A stretch of 64,000 nt of DNA from Pycnococcus provasolii (taxonomy: Eukaryota; Chlorophyta; Pseudoscourfieldiophyceae; Pseudoscourfieldiales; Pycnococcaceae): the NCBI GenBank assembly GCA_938743325.2, contig OW568870.1:496001-560000 (forward strand). Reading direction: 5' to 3'. Each line of letters begins with the position of its first letter. The stretch's first letter is position 1. Positions 18,794-28,681 of this stretch are shown here, piece after piece. A program made the translations under genes and the position numbers. Under the pieces are notes generated by a model. It saw only the letters and a list, made by a program, of their open reading frames with translations, was not told where the DNA came from and searched no databases.

Positions 18794-19474
18794 ATGTCTG
18801 ACATTTTCAAGTTCGCTTCCGGCCTGCCTGACTGCTGCACGTCTAACCCGGACCACTACAAGGTGGTGGCGGAGATTCCAGGGGCACGCCTCGTGGAAAT
18901 GGAACTCAAACCTGGTGAGGCGGACAAGGAGCACGACCACCCGGAGCACAGCATGTACGTCGTGGAAGGTGCCAAGTTGGAGCTGTCACCCCCGCCCGGC
19001 GCCACGGAAGGGTCCGCGGAGGTGGAGCTGCCAGCCGGCGCAGCTCCTGTCATCCCCGCGGGAAAGCACGTCGTCAAGAATGTCGGAACCACGACGGCGA
19101 AGATTGTGTTTGTGGAGCCGTACCCGACCTGCAAGACGTGTGGCGCTGTTGACGGCTTCAAGAGCCCGTTCGACGTCGCGCCGACGTGCTACACGAAGCT
19201 GGCGGAGAACGCCGAGTGGATCACGGGCATGCTGACGATGCAGCCTGGCGAGCAGGACCCTGTGCACCACCACCGCGACCACCTCATCTACTTCCTCGAG
19301 GGTGACCAGGTGACCATCTACCCCGGTGGCGACGAAAGTGCGGCGATGCCCGTGCCTCTGCAGTGCCCTATGGGCGTTCCCGCGCCGATGAGCGCGCCTC
19401 CGTTCGCGTACCACAGCCTGAAGAACACGGGCACGAAGGCCATCAAGGCGGTGTTCTTCGAAATGAAAAACTAA
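18794..19474 (+). CDS. Two-domain cupin (bicupin) protein
   Basis: 226 residues with two cupin barrels. The first (about 30-115) has PGEADKEHDHPEHSMYVVEG and IPAGKHVVKN; the second (about 145-226) has PGEQDPVHHHRDHLIYFLEGDQVTIYPGG and FAYHSLKN. The His clusters (HDHPEH and HHHRDH) would bind a metal in each barrel. Bicupins include dioxygenases and sugar- or acid-binding enzymes; the small size and lack of a signal peptide suggest a cytosolic enzyme or metal-dependent binding protein, with no safe substrate assignment. A CxxC pair plus another Cys (CKTCGAVDGF) links the two barrels. Codon use is strongly C/G-ending, more than its neighbours, which may mean high expression. The start ATG follows a pyrimidine-rich leader. 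Confidence 0.85.
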   Translation: MSDIFKFASGLPDCCTSNPDHYKVVAEIPGARLVEMELKPGEADKEHDHPEHSMYVVEGAKLELSPPPGATEGSAEVELPAGAAPVIPAGKHVVKNVGTTTAKIVFVEPYPTCKTCGAVDGFKSPFDVAPTCYTKLAENAEWITGMLTMQPGEQDPVHHHRDHLIYFLEGDQVTIYPGGDESAAMPVPLQCPMGVPAPMSAPPFAYHSLKNTGTKAIKAVFFEMKN

Positions 19475-20005
19475 CCAAAACAAAATAAGAGACGCGAGCT
19501 TATAAGTTAAGACGACATAGTTTACACTTTACAGTACCGGTGTAAATACGGTTACGGTTGACGCCTTCTGTTCTGTTCCCGTCTTATTACAAGGTTTCGG
19601 GAGCCTCCAGGGTTTTGTCTCCCCCCCTTTAGTTCCCTCCCTCTTCCGGAATTGAATTGCATTTTATTTTTCCGGACGCCATTGATTTTTCATCTGGAGT
19701 TCCCTTCATTCCTTCCTTCCTTCCTTCCTTCCTTCCTTCCTTCCTTCATTTGCATTTGTACTGTACTACGCCATTCATTGATTGATTACTGTACATCCAT
19801 TGGATTCCTGTAGCAGTCCTGAGTACTCCAGAGTCCAGGGTACTGTTGTACATTTGTTGTACATTCCAAACTTCAAACTTGTGCGTGATACACCATCTCT
19901 TTCAAGTCTTCATCCAATTGATCTACGGGTAATCAATTGAGCTTGTCCAATCAATCAATCATTCTTATTGGTGATTGCAAATTGCAATTTCCAATAATAA
20001 TATAT
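19475..20005. other. Intergenic region with CTTC microsatellite
   Basis: About 530 bp between two plus-strand genes. It holds a (CTTC)n run (about 19709-19748), TACAGTAC-type motifs (19530 and 19758) and otherwise AT-rich sequence. No gene seen. Confidence 0.5.
19709..19748 (+). repeat. (CTTC)n microsatellite
   Basis: About nine uninterrupted CTTC units between ATTC edges. Confidence 0.9.
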
Positions 20006-21514
20006 ATGGTGCCTTGGAATATCATCTCGTCCCTGCGATCCGCATTCGTACAGATAATCGTGCGACCGCCGAGACAAACGGAGTACCACCTGCTCGGAGG
20101 ACAGCACGCATCGCGAGCGCATTTCAGCCTCGGGCAAGGAACGAGCGGCGTGCGGCGCGACTTCGCGCTCGTGCGTGCGATACGCAACGGCGCGGATGAT
20201 GATGACGACGACGACATGGCTGGCAGAACGTGCGGCGGATTTGGTCCCGCGCCACACTGCATCTACTACGCGCCTCGAAGAAATCAGCAGCAGCAGCAGG
20301 ATACCGACCGATCGGCACAGGCATCGCTCGTGCAGATCCAGTGCTCTCACTACACGACGACGAGGAACGAGAGGCTCAGAGCTGAGGCGCGCAGGATGGG
20401 CGAGTCGGCGTTCATTCCCGTCGTGATCTACGCACATGGGAATAGCGGCTGCCGTGCTGATGCAACCGAGGCTGTCGCGGCGTTGCTGCCCATGGATGTG
20501 GATGTGCTGTGTTTCGACTTCAGCGGATCCGGACAGAGCGGCGGCGAATATTGCACGCTCGGGCACAACGAGCAAGTAGACCTCGCGACTGTCGTGAATT
20601 TCGCGCAGTGCGCGCGAGTCGCCTTCACTGACCAGGGCGTGCCCTTCTCGCCGGGGGGACAGAGCACGGACGAGGCGCGCGGAGAGGCTGAGCTCGTGGG
20701 TGGAGTCTTTGCCTCAGCGCAGGGTCAAACGTACCACCCGCAGTTTGGGCACATCGCTCTCTGGGGTCGTTCGATGGGTGCCGTCAGCGCGCTGTTGCAC
20801 GCGTCGCAAAATGCCACGATCGCCGCGATCGTGCTCGACAGTCCATTCTCCACGCTGACGGATGTCATGTCGGACATCGCGCTGCGATCCGTCCGAATTC
20901 CTCGACTGCTGATTCGGTTTGCCATCGGAACCGTCGCGCGAGGTGTGCGAGATGTTGCCGGCTTTGACGTGCGCACCATCGACGCTCTGGCTGCAGCACG
21001 AGACTGCAATATGCCCATGTTCCACGGACATGCCTACGAGGATGGCCTCATCGACACGCGTCACGCGTACCGCCTGCAGGTGGCTTACGGAGGCACGGAG
21101 AAGCGACTCGTTGTATTCTGCGAAGGTCATGACCACAACTCGATTCGACCTGCAGGATTCTATGCCGGTGCGGCGGAATTTTTGCGTACAGCTCTCAAGG
21201 GCGGACTGAAAACTTCCGAGCGGCTCTTCGCAGGTATTGCCAGGCATGCCGATATCACGGTGAGTGTCAAACAAACATCATCCGGCGGCAGTGCAACCTC
21301 AAGACGTGAAGAATCTGCTGACGTCGACGCCATTGACACGGCAGTCAACATGCCATTGGCAGGCTTAGTGAACGATGACCATCACAATCATGACGACGAC
21401 GACTTCGACGACGACGACATCAATAATACGCCATCAAGGATAGCGCGGACGGAACTTCTTCTCGTGCAGCGCAGCACAACTTTCTTAACGGACATTGTGC
21501 ACAATCGCGTGTAA
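20006..21514 (+). CDS. Alpha/beta hydrolase, ABHD17-like
   Basis: 502 residues from the ATG at 20006. The N-terminal IIVRPPRQTEY is the typical lead-in of ABHD13/ABHD17-type hydrolases. The fold follows: VVIYAHGNSGCRAD (oxyanion strand), VLCFDFSGSGQSGGE, the nucleophile elbow IALWGRSMGAVSA (Ser), LDSPFSTLTDVMSD, the acid in GHAYEDGLIDTRHAY and the catalytic His in FCEGHDHNS. ABHD17 enzymes depalmitoylate membrane proteins. Distinct features are an insert of ~80 residues rich in Asp and Gln between the RPPR motif and the barrel, and an Asp-rich tail (about 455-475). Its 3' end is 39 bp from the convergent PI31 gene. The catalytic triad is complete, so it is probably active. Confidence 0.88.
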   Translation: MVPWNIISSLRSAFVQIIVRPPRQTEYHLLGGQHASRAHFSLGQGTSGVRRDFALVRAIRNGADDDDDDDMAGRTCGGFGPAPHCIYYAPRRNQQQQQDTDRSAQASLVQIQCSHYTTTRNERLRAEARRMGESAFIPVVIYAHGNSGCRADATEAVAALLPMDVDVLCFDFSGSGQSGGEYCTLGHNEQVDLATVVNFAQCARVAFTDQGVPFSPGGQSTDEARGEAELVGGVFASAQGQTYHPQFGHIALWGRSMGAVSALLHASQNATIAAIVLDSPFSTLTDVMSDIALRSVRIPRLLIRFAIGTVARGVRDVAGFDVRTIDALAAARDCNMPMFHGHAYEDGLIDTRHAYRLQVAYGGTEKRLVVFCEGHDHNSIRPAGFYAGAAEFLRTALKGGLKTSERLFAGIARHADITVSVKQTSSGGSATSRREESADVDAIDTAVNMPLAGLVNDDHHNHDDDDFDDDDINNTPSRIARTELLLVQRSTTFLTDIVHNRV

Positions 21515-21553
21515 GTATTCCCGTTGTTTTTCAGTTGAGAGGATTCAGGGAGT

Positions 21554-22669
21554 TTACATGAACTGGTTGAAGAGGTCCCCGCCATCCGGTGGAGGACGGT
21601 ACTGTACATCGGGATGCACCGGAGGTTCACCACGATCTGGATCTGGGACACCACCCACGCCGCGCCCACGTCCGCGTCCCGGAAATGACGGAAAGCCAGG
21701 TGGAGGTGGCTGGCCAAAACCTGGCATACCCGGCGGTCCGTACGGGTCGAAGCGTGCGCCAGGAGGCACTCCCGGTGGAAGAGGCGCATACCCTGGCGGC
21801 AAACCTGGCGCTCCGCCAAAGATCGGATGATTCGGACCTACGACATTGCCAGGCATCCCTGGCGCGAACCCTGGAGGCGGGATGCCGCCAAAAGGATCGA
21901 GGTCGTCGGCGCCGACACCCGCCCAAGGCTGTGGGCGGAAGCGTGGGTCGCCCACGCCATACGGAGGAGGACGCTCGTCGTACGGAGTCGGCGCAGGCTG
22001 AGGCACGGTCGTCGTGCGCGGTTCGTCCGTATCGTTGTTTCCCGCACTTCCCGCGTTTGCTGTGGTCGTGTGTCGTCGCTGCGTCTGTTCTGGCATAGCT
22101 CCGTCCAGGAGCGCGGTCGCCTCCTCCGTCGCAATCTCCTCGAGTCCTGCGTCAGGCGGTGTTGTTGGCACTACAACGCGCCGTTGTGCGACGATTGCGC
22201 TCTCGTTCGCGCTTTCGTCGACGCGCACAGCCCTCGCGACGATCGCGCTTTCGTTCTCGCCCGCTTCCTCCGGCGCCGGCACGCACCGTACGAGTACGTG
22301 CGCGCTTTCGTTCGACCACTCGTCGGGTGCCTTGTATACGAAAGCGAACTCTCCCCCCTCGAGCGCGTCCCACTCTCGCGCGACGTCTTGTGCGGTATCG
22401 TCGACCGATGATGCGGGGAGTCCCGTGCGCGCGGTTCGCGACGCGCGTGGTCCGGCTTGTACCAGTGCGAATCCGGCGGACGTGATTGCTGCGTGCAGTG
22501 CGAGTGCGAATCGGGCGTGTGAGGACGACTGAGGAGCGTGAGCAGACCGAGCGAGCCAGGTGGTTTTGATGGAGGCGAGAAGTGCGCGTGTCACAGGCAA
22601 AGACGGACGCGTGCGCTGCCCACCATTGGCATTCGCACCACCCGCTGCGGATGACGCGGCGGCGGACAT
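21554..22669 (-). CDS. PSMF1: PI31-like proteasome regulator
   Basis: 371 residues. The N-terminal FP-type domain (about 25-130) contains HARFALALHAAITSAGFALV and GEFAFVYKAPDEW, as in PI31. The C-terminal third is the Pro/Gly-rich PI31 tail: DDLDPFGGIPPPGF, VGPNHPIFG, LPPGVPPGARFDPYGPP and the final GGDLFNQFM. This tail enters and inhibits the 20S core, while the FP domain binds the SCF subunit Fbxo7 or forms dimers; PI31 also helps proteasome transport. Unusual here is an internal repeat in the linker (NESAIVA three times, ~130-165). Divergent from the coiled-coil gene. Confidence 0.9.
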   Translation of the reverse strand: MSAAASSAAGGANANGGQRTRPSLPVTRALLASIKTTWLARSAHAPQSSSHARFALALHAAITSAGFALVQAGPRASRTARTGLPASSVDDTAQDVAREWDALEGGEFAFVYKAPDEWSNESAHVLVRCVPAPEEAGENESAIVARAVRVDESANESAIVAQRRVVVPTTPPDAGLEEIATEEATALLDGAMPEQTQRRHTTTANAGSAGNNDTDEPRTTTVPQPAPTPYDERPPPYGVGDPRFRPQPWAGVGADDLDPFGGIPPPGFAPGMPGNVVGPNHPIFGGAPGLPPGYAPLPPGVPPGARFDPYGPPGMPGFGQPPPPGFPSFPGRGRGRGVGGVPDPDRGEPPVHPDVQYRPPPDGGDLFNQFM

Positions 22670-23058
22670 TTCCCGAGTTGCAAAAATTAAATATCACAAA
22701 AAAATAAAAAATAAAAAAAATTAAAGGATCCGGACAGTCGGGGCCGGAAGGGAAGGTGCCCGGTGCCGAGTCCCTAACAGGTGTCCCAAACCCTAACCTA
22801 ACCCTAACCCCGAATCATAATTCCGGGAATCAAAAAATGGAACCCCCAATTGGAATTGTTTTCCAAAGTTTGAAAAAGTGGAAGAAAATTGGAAAAATTC
22901 AAACTTCCCCCTCCCCCCCCTCTCTTGACCCCTTCCTTCTCTCTCCTCCGGACCTCCTCGGAGCGCCTGCTTCGTCTCCCAGGCTCATTTTCTGTTTTCC
23001 AAAGCAGCAGGGCGCGCGCGTCGTGCTGCTTGCTGCTTGGCTTGCGACTGGGCGTGCC
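22670..23058. promoter_or_regulatory. Divergent promoter with telomere-type repeat
   Basis: Gap between PI31 (minus) and the coiled-coil gene (plus). It contains AAACCCTAACCTAACCCTAA at 22788-22807, a C-rich run (about 22905-22920) and AT-rich sequence near 22685-22725. The plus-strand frame is open through this region, but the repeat shows that it is promoter rather than coding. Confidence 0.55.
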
Positions 23059-26000
23059 ATGCCGTCTCACGCCAACAACCATGGGAGAGCGGCAGCAGCA
23101 GCTCAGAACTCTGGGGCCATACGAATCCCCACCACCTTGAACATGACCGCACCTCCGCCCGTGCTCGTCGAGTCCACCGCCGCGCACACCAGAACAGGAC
23201 GCGCGCCGCTGCGCTCGCGCTCCGCGAACGTCAGCGGGAAGCCAACGGGAATGAACGGGCCAGCGAGCGAAGACAGCTACGGAGTGCCTGCCAAGAGTGC
23301 TCACGCCGGAGGTGCAAGGCTCAAGAAAAATAGGAAGACGGCGGCGGCGTCGGCGGCGGCCGTTGTGCAACCACCGTCGTCTACCAGCTACGTCACGACG
23401 ACGCGAGGGGGAAGTGCCGCCGAAGACGATAACGTCCTGCCCTTAAACCTTGAGAAGGCGATTAGGCTTGCAAGGGGCGTTCAACTCGTCGAGTCGACGC
23501 TCGCGACGTTCGTCGCGGACGCCGAGGAGGAACTAGAAAGCCCGTCCGCCTTAAGTGCACCCGGCCGCGCACAAAACGAAGCGTCAGACGAGGATGACGA
23601 CGGCAACAGCAACGGCGACGACGAGAACGTGGACTTGCGTGCCTCAGTAGGCTCGCTCGCACTCAGCGACGTCATCGCGCAGGCGACGGAGGTGGCTACT
23701 TTCATCCACGAACATGGCTGTGACGGTCAAGACGGAGAGGCGGAGCAAGAAGCCGAGGAACCCGAGGCGGCGAGCCCGGGCGTGCCCACATCCGCGCTCG
23801 GACAGACGCTGCTCGAAACTTGGCACGTGCTCCGCGCGTGGGGCTTGAAGAACGCCATCGACACGCAGCAACCAAGGATTGAAAATCCGCTGTACGACGC
23901 TCTCGTTCTCCCGCCAAGTACGGGAGTCTCCCCTGCCGCGAGCCCAGGCTCGCAGCCGGTAAGCCTTTCACAGCTTGCACGCGCAATTAGCAGCGAGGTG
24001 GCGCACGTTGTAAGCGTTGCTGACGATATCGCGACTAGCGCGGCAAAGGCCAAGGCCAGCAACGCAAGCAGCATGGCCATCGAGGTTTCGAACGGCACTC
24101 CGAGCGAGGCTATGCGCCTGCGCGTCGAAAATGAGGCGCTCGTGTCACGCTGCGAGGGCCTCGCTCGTGAGTACCAGATGTGCAAGGAAGAGGCCATGAA
24201 CCTCAAAAGAAAGGTGAACGACAGCGACAGGCTTGAGGTGGAGGTTGCCAACCTTCGCGCGGCCAACTACGACCTCGCGTGCAAGCATCGCGCTGGTCTG
24301 CAGCACCTCGAAACGGTTCTGGAGTCTGAGGCGAGTCTGAAGCGAACGCTCAGAGACCAGGGAGCCAAGCTCTCCATGCTTGAGCAGAAAGGAATTCAGA
24401 TGGAGCAGCTGCTCGAAGAGAACCGGCGTTTACACGAAGCGCAGGTGGAGGACGTAAAGCAAAGGCATGCTGATTTCGACGGGATGGCGGTTGAAGAAGT
24501 TCGCGCGGAGGCTGCGAAGAAAGAGGCGGAGCTCAGTGCTGCGGCGAAGGACGCTCTGGCTGCCGCCGAGGCAGCACAAACGGCGAAGGAGCATGCCGCC
24601 GCCGAGACGGAGGCTGCTCGCGAGGACGAGGCGAAGGCTAGAGAAGAGGCGCGCAAGGTAAAGGAGCAAGCCGCTGCCGAGACGGAGGCTGCTCGCGAGG
24701 ACGAGGCGAAGGCTAGAGAAGAGGCGCGCAAGGTAATGGAGCAAGCTGCCGCGGAGACGGAGGCTGCTCGCGAGGAGGAGGCGAGAGCTAGAGAAGAGGC
24801 GCGCAAGGTAAAGGAGCAAGCTGCCGCGGAGACGGAGGCTGCTCGCGAGGAGGAGGCGAAAGCTAAGGCGGAGGCGGAGGCGGCGCGCATGGCAGCACGT
24901 AAGGCAAAGGCAACGGCGGAGGTGGCGCGCGAGGCTGAGGCTGAGGCGATCGCCGAGGCGGAGGTTGCACGCGAGGCGCAGGCCCACGCAGCAGCCGAGG
25001 CGGAGGCGGCGCGCAAGGCGAAGGCGAAGGCGCTTGCCGAGGCGGAGGCGGCACGTCAGGCGGAGGAGGAATTGATTGCGGCGAACAAGGAGATTGCAGC
25101 TCTGTTGGAGGAGAATCAGGCTGAGGCATCGTCTCTGCAGGAGCACAACGAGAGGCTGGAGGAGGATCTTGGCGCGGCACGCGATGCGCTTTCCGCCGCG
25201 CGTACCGCGGCAGCCGCAGGTGGCAACGCCGAGGAGCAGGCTGCTGCGGCCGAGGCGGCTCTTGCGACGTACACCGAGCTTCTCGAGGCGAAGGAGGCCC
25301 GCATCGACGATCTCGAGAGGAGCCGGCAGCTTGGCAAGCGCGTGCTTGACTGGCTGGTGAACGTCTACCAGCGCCGTGTCGACTCCATGGCAAAGAACGT
25401 CGTGTTTCTACAGTGGCTCAGGCTCGTCCGCACCCGCCAGTGCGAGGAGGCTGAATTGGCAAGAGACGAGGCTGTGGCGCAGCGTCAGACTGACGCGAGC
25501 GCGGGCGCCGAGCGCGAGGCGGAGGCTGCTGCGAGGCAGGAGGCTGCCGCCGCAGCTTCGCTGGCAGCGATCGAGGCTCGCGAGGGGGCGGCGCGAGCGG
25601 AGCTCCAGCGGACATGTGTGTACCTCGACGATGCGCTGCAGAAGGCTGAGGCTCTTCAGAAGGAGAACACGAAGCTTCGCGACGAACGTGCTGAGCTGCT
25701 GGTGGAGATGGAGAAGAGCCTTACGCTTGGCGCGGAGTTTGCAAGGGCGGCGGAGCGCCTCAGCGCGCGCGTTGCGCGCGTTTGCCAGGATGGTTTGTCC
25801 GATGTGCAGGGGACGCAGACGAAGGAAGGGCAGACGGAGGAGGACGATGTCACCAAGGAGTCGTCGCAGAGCGAGGAGGACGCTGATCAGACCATCGACA
25901 CCGATGACGAGCAGCAGTGCAGTGCATCGAAGCGCCTGGCCACATCGATCGAGGATGCCTATCGCTTCCTCGACTCCGCCATGACGCGCGCGGAAGAGCT

Positions 26001-28092
26001 GAAGTCTGAGAACGCGAAGCTGCTAAGCGAGCGTGATCACCTTTTGTCGGAGGCGAAACGCGGTCTCGCGATTGGCGCGGAGATGACCGCCGCGGTGGAG
26101 AAGATGAAAGAGAAAGAGGTGGCGTCATTGGCACAGGTTCAGCAGGACGAGTGCGCTGCTGCCTCTGCGCCGAAGACCAAGCTGGCCTTGGAGCGTGCGA
26201 CGGGCGAGTGCCGTGCGCTTCGTGCGCGCGCAGCGCTCGTCGAATCGGCAAGCCGCGAGCTCAGTGCCGTGGTGGATGGGCTCGACGCGGAGATCGGAGC
26301 TGCTGATGGCGCGGAGCCGCTGCGCGAGCGCGTCGATTCGCTTCGACGCGTCGTCGAGGAGCTCGGAGATGCCGTAAACAGCGACGACGCCGACGCCGAC
26401 GTCGGTCCTGGTTCGTCCGAGGGGGATTCCCGTGCGGATGACAGCGTGCTCGTGGGCCTGAAGGCGTACGGGGAGGAAGACTCTGTGGACGACGTGAATG
26501 CCGTAGATGCTTCACCAAGGTCGCGCGTACGAGTGCTGGAGCGCGCGCTTGGAAGTCGCTCACAGTGCCGTGTTTTGTTCGCACGCGCGTTTGAGCGCAT
26601 TCGCAGCCTGAAGGTTGAGAATGGCATGCTGTGGAGCACGGTGAGCGGGCAGCGTCGCTGCGTGGAACGTTCCACGGAACGCAGCATGCTGGATGCAAGA
26701 CGTTATGCGGAAATGGCGCAGGGTGCGAGGCAGATGCAGGAGGTGACATCGCAGCTTGCTGGCCGCATCGAGTCGCTGGCAGATGAGCGTTCGCGCTTGT
26801 CATCGGCTGTGGGAGAGAAGGAGGACGAGATTGAGCAGCTCAAGGTTCGCGTGAATTCGCTCGAGGCGGCATCCCGGGAGGCTGCGGCGGAGGCGGAGGC
26901 GGACAGCAGCGTGGACAAGGAGCAGCAGCGGCGGCAGAGTCACGAGCACGAGGAAGTCACCGCGAAGGCGAGGGCTCTTGCAACTCAGCTTGCGACGGCG
27001 AAGACTCGTCTGCATGACGTGACTGAGCAGCGCGACGCTCTCAAGGAGAATCTCGCAGCTGCCGAGAACGCGAGCGCGGAGCACGCGGTTGCTTTTGAGT
27101 CGGCACGTGCGGCGCTCGAGGAGGCACGTGAGGCGAATCTTACGCTGGAGGCTGAGCGTCGTCGCCTGGAGAGGGAGATTGAGGAGAGGGAGAGCAGCGT
27201 GGGCCAGCTGCTTGCGATTCGCGAGGAACAGGAGCAGCAGGAGAATTTGGCACCACCCCCCACGCCAGGTGGTGGCATGATGGTGCTCGACGGTCCTAGC
27301 GATCAGTCACATCTCGTGAGTCCCGCAAGCGAGTGCGGGGGTGCAAGTTTGGTAGGTGTTTCGACTCTGCCGCTTTCTCAGCAGGTTGCGAAGTACCGTG
27401 CCGCGGCAGTTCGGTACCGTGAGAAGTTCAAGAAGCTTGCGAATGTTCACAACGCGCGTGAGGCGGAGCATCGCGACGCTGCCGAAAAGTGGGCGGGTGA
27501 GACGCGCAAGCTTCGTTCGCTTCTGGAGAGCTGCGTGAAGAATCTCGGGGAGGCGAATCGTAGGCAGGCGGATGCCGCGAAGGCGCTTTCTCTCGTGCAG
27601 AAGCGCGAGGAGGATTCCGAGCGAAAGCTTGAGCATGCGAACGAGGCGCTCAAGGCGCTCAAGGCGAAGTACGAAAGCAGCAAGAAGAAGTCTTCCCGAA
27701 GTTCCAGGCAAGTTGTGGGAGCATCACGGCCATCGACGGCGGGTGCGACGGCTGCTGCTGCGGCGGCGGCGGCTGCTGATACGTCGGCGAACAATTCCGC
27801 CGCCGCCGCGGCTGCCGCGGCAGCCATCGCCGCCGCCAGGGCGGCTGCGAAGCGCACAAGCGTGCCTGCGGACGTGTGCAGTGCTGCGAAGCCAAGCCGT
27901 CGTGTCAAGTCGTCGAAGGCAAGTGGCGGGAGCACGTCTGTTTCGAGCAAGGGCACGCTCGCGCAGGCGTACCGCGAGTTGGAACGTCGTGAGCGCGATC
28001 GCGAGCTGGCGCACGAGCGTCGCAAGCAGCGCCACTGGCTACCTCCAGGCCTGGTTCACAGCGACAACACCGGCACGACGAGCAGCAGTTAG
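23059..28092 (+). CDS. Giant coiled-coil protein, function unknown
   Basis: 1,677 residues from the ATG at 23059 (MPSHANNHG); the frame is open for another 101 codons upstream but those run through a telomere-type repeat. After a ~330-residue Ser/Ala/Asp-rich head, residues ~350-1560 are almost all heptad coiled coil with Leu/Ala cores and high Glu/Lys/Arg, broken by acidic linkers (about 920-955 and 1110-1150). Residues ~513-612 are four copies of a 25-residue block (AAAETEAAREDEAKAREEAR). The C-terminal ~250 residues are Ala- and Ser/Lys-rich with alanine runs and a SKKKSSRSSRQ segment. It resembles golgin, centrosomal or myosin-tail-like scaffolds in style, but I see no motor or GRIP domain, so no function is assigned. 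Confidence 0.85.
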   Translation: MPSHANNHGRAAAAAQNSGAIRIPTTLNMTAPPPVLVESTAAHTRTGRAPLRSRSANVSGKPTGMNGPASEDSYGVPAKSAHAGGARLKKNRKTAAASAAAVVQPPSSTSYVTTTRGGSAAEDDNVLPLNLEKAIRLARGVQLVESTLATFVADAEEELESPSALSAPGRAQNEASDEDDDGNSNGDDENVDLRASVGSLALSDVIAQATEVATFIHEHGCDGQDGEAEQEAEEPEAASPGVPTSALGQTLLETWHVLRAWGLKNAIDTQQPRIENPLYDALVLPPSTGVSPAASPGSQPVSLSQLARAISSEVAHVVSVADDIATSAAKAKASNASSMAIEVSNGTPSEAMRLRVENEALVSRCEGLAREYQMCKEEAMNLKRKVNDSDRLEVEVANLRAANYDLACKHRAGLQHLETVLESEASLKRTLRDQGAKLSMLEQKGIQMEQLLEENRRLHEAQVEDVKQRHADFDGMAVEEVRAEAAKKEAELSAAAKDALAAAEAAQTAKEHAAAETEAAREDEAKAREEARKVKEQAAAETEAAREDEAKAREEARKVMEQAAAETEAAREEEARAREEARKVKEQAAAETEAAREEEAKAKAEAEAARMAARKAKATAEVAREAEAEAIAEAEVAREAQAHAAAEAEAARKAKAKALAEAEAARQAEEELIAANKEIAALLEENQAEASSLQEHNERLEEDLGAARDALSAARTAAAAGGNAEEQAAAAEAALATYTELLEAKEARIDDLERSRQLGKRVLDWLVNVYQRRVDSMAKNVVFLQWLRLVRTRQCEEAELARDEAVAQRQTDASAGAEREAEAAARQEAAAAASLAAIEAREGAARAELQRTCVYLDDALQKAEALQKENTKLRDERAELLVEMEKSLTLGAEFARAAERLSARVARVCQDGLSDVQGTQTKEGQTEEDDVTKESSQSEEDADQTIDTDDEQQCSASKRLATSIEDAYRFLDSAMTRAEELKSENAKLLSERDHLLSEAKRGLAIGAEMTAAVEKMKEKEVASLAQVQQDECAAASAPKTKLALERATGECRALRARAALVESASRELSAVVDGLDAEIGAADGAEPLRERVDSLRRVVEELGDAVNSDDADADVGPGSSEGDSRADDSVLVGLKAYGEEDSVDDVNAVDASPRSRVRVLERALGSRSQCRVLFARAFERIRSLKVENGMLWSTVSGQRRCVERSTERSMLDARRYAEMAQGARQMQEVTSQLAGRIESLADERSRLSSAVGEKEDEIEQLKVRVNSLEAASREAAAEAEADSSVDKEQQRRQSHEHEEVTAKARALATQLATAKTRLHDVTEQRDALKENLAAAENASAEHAVAFESARAALEEAREANLTLEAERRRLEREIEERESSVGQLLAIREEQEQQENLAPPPTPGGGMMVLDGPSDQSHLVSPASECGGASLVGVSTLPLSQQVAKYRAAAVRYREKFKKLANVHNAREAEHRDAAEKWAGETRKLRSLLESCVKNLGEANRRQADAAKALSLVQKREEDSERKLEHANEALKALKAKYESSKKKSSRSSRQVVGASRPSTAGATAAAAAAAAADTSANNSAAAAAAAAAIAAARAAAKRTSVPADVCSAAKPSRRVKSSKASGGSTSVSSKGTLAQAYRELERRERDRELAHERRKQRHWLPPGLVHSDNTGTTSSS
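24596..24895 (+). repeat. Four tandem 75-bp coding repeats
   Basis: Four consecutive 75-bp units encode 25-residue blocks of the pattern AAAETEAARE(D/E)EA(K/R)AREEARKV(K/M)EQ; the first three are nearly identical and the fourth degrades at its end. Confidence 0.85.
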
Positions 28093-28681
28093 CTAGCTAT
28101 TGGCTAGCGCGCGCGTCTCTTTTTTTTTTTCCCCCTCTTAAGTAATTTTTGAAAAAGAAAACACCAGAGTTTGAAAACTGAAACAAGCAAAGAACTACGA
28201 TAGGTGTGTCTGTCACACAAGCGAAGGAATAATAGTAGGGTTTTCAGGAGAGACGTGCTAGTCAAACTCCAGGGCCCCACTGGGGATACCGGTTTCCTCT
28301 TAAGGTAGGTTTCCCCCAAGGCAAGGAGAAACCGGTATCCCCTGGCCAAAAAAAGCCTGTTCTAGTTGTCCCCTCCAACTCCAGTGGACCCTGTCTGTCC
28401 CTTCGTTCTCTTCTCTTTTCCCCCGGAGGTCTTTCCCCGGCGGAGGAGTTTTCAGAGGAGGAGGAGCGCCGCCACCCCACATTTGAGGGACCCCTTCCCT
28501 TCCTTCTCTCGAAACCTGTCCTGTCGTGTGTTTGGCAACCAACGCGCGTTCTTCTCTTCCCTGAACTTTGGCATTTCCCACAGGCTCTCTGCTTCTGCTT
28601 CGCTTCGCCCCTGGTTTCATTTCCTTTGCCTTCTTCTTTCTCCTCCTACTCCCTTCGTCCTTTCCAACCTCAGCTGAATCC
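28093..28681. promoter_or_regulatory. Promoter/leader of the PABP gene
   Basis: About 590 bp between two plus-strand genes. It holds a T run (28121-28130), a 15-bp inverted repeat (28282-28342) and a long pyrimidine-rich leader (about 28380-28680) that ends right before CCATGG, typical of translation-machinery genes. A weak in-frame hydrophobic extension upstream (from 28568) has no ATG that I trust. Confidence 0.5.
28282..28342. repeat. 15-bp inverted repeat (GGGGATACCGGTTTC)
   Basis: GGGGATACCGGTTTC (28282-28296) and its exact reverse complement (28328-28342) around a 31-nt loop. It could be a hairpin or a two-site operator upstream of the PABP leader. Confidence 0.75.

Noticed and set aside
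21250-21270. ACGGTGAGTG as an intron donor in the ABHD17-like gene
   Set aside because: The frame continues to a normal stop and the tail is plausible; no clear acceptor that would improve the protein was found.
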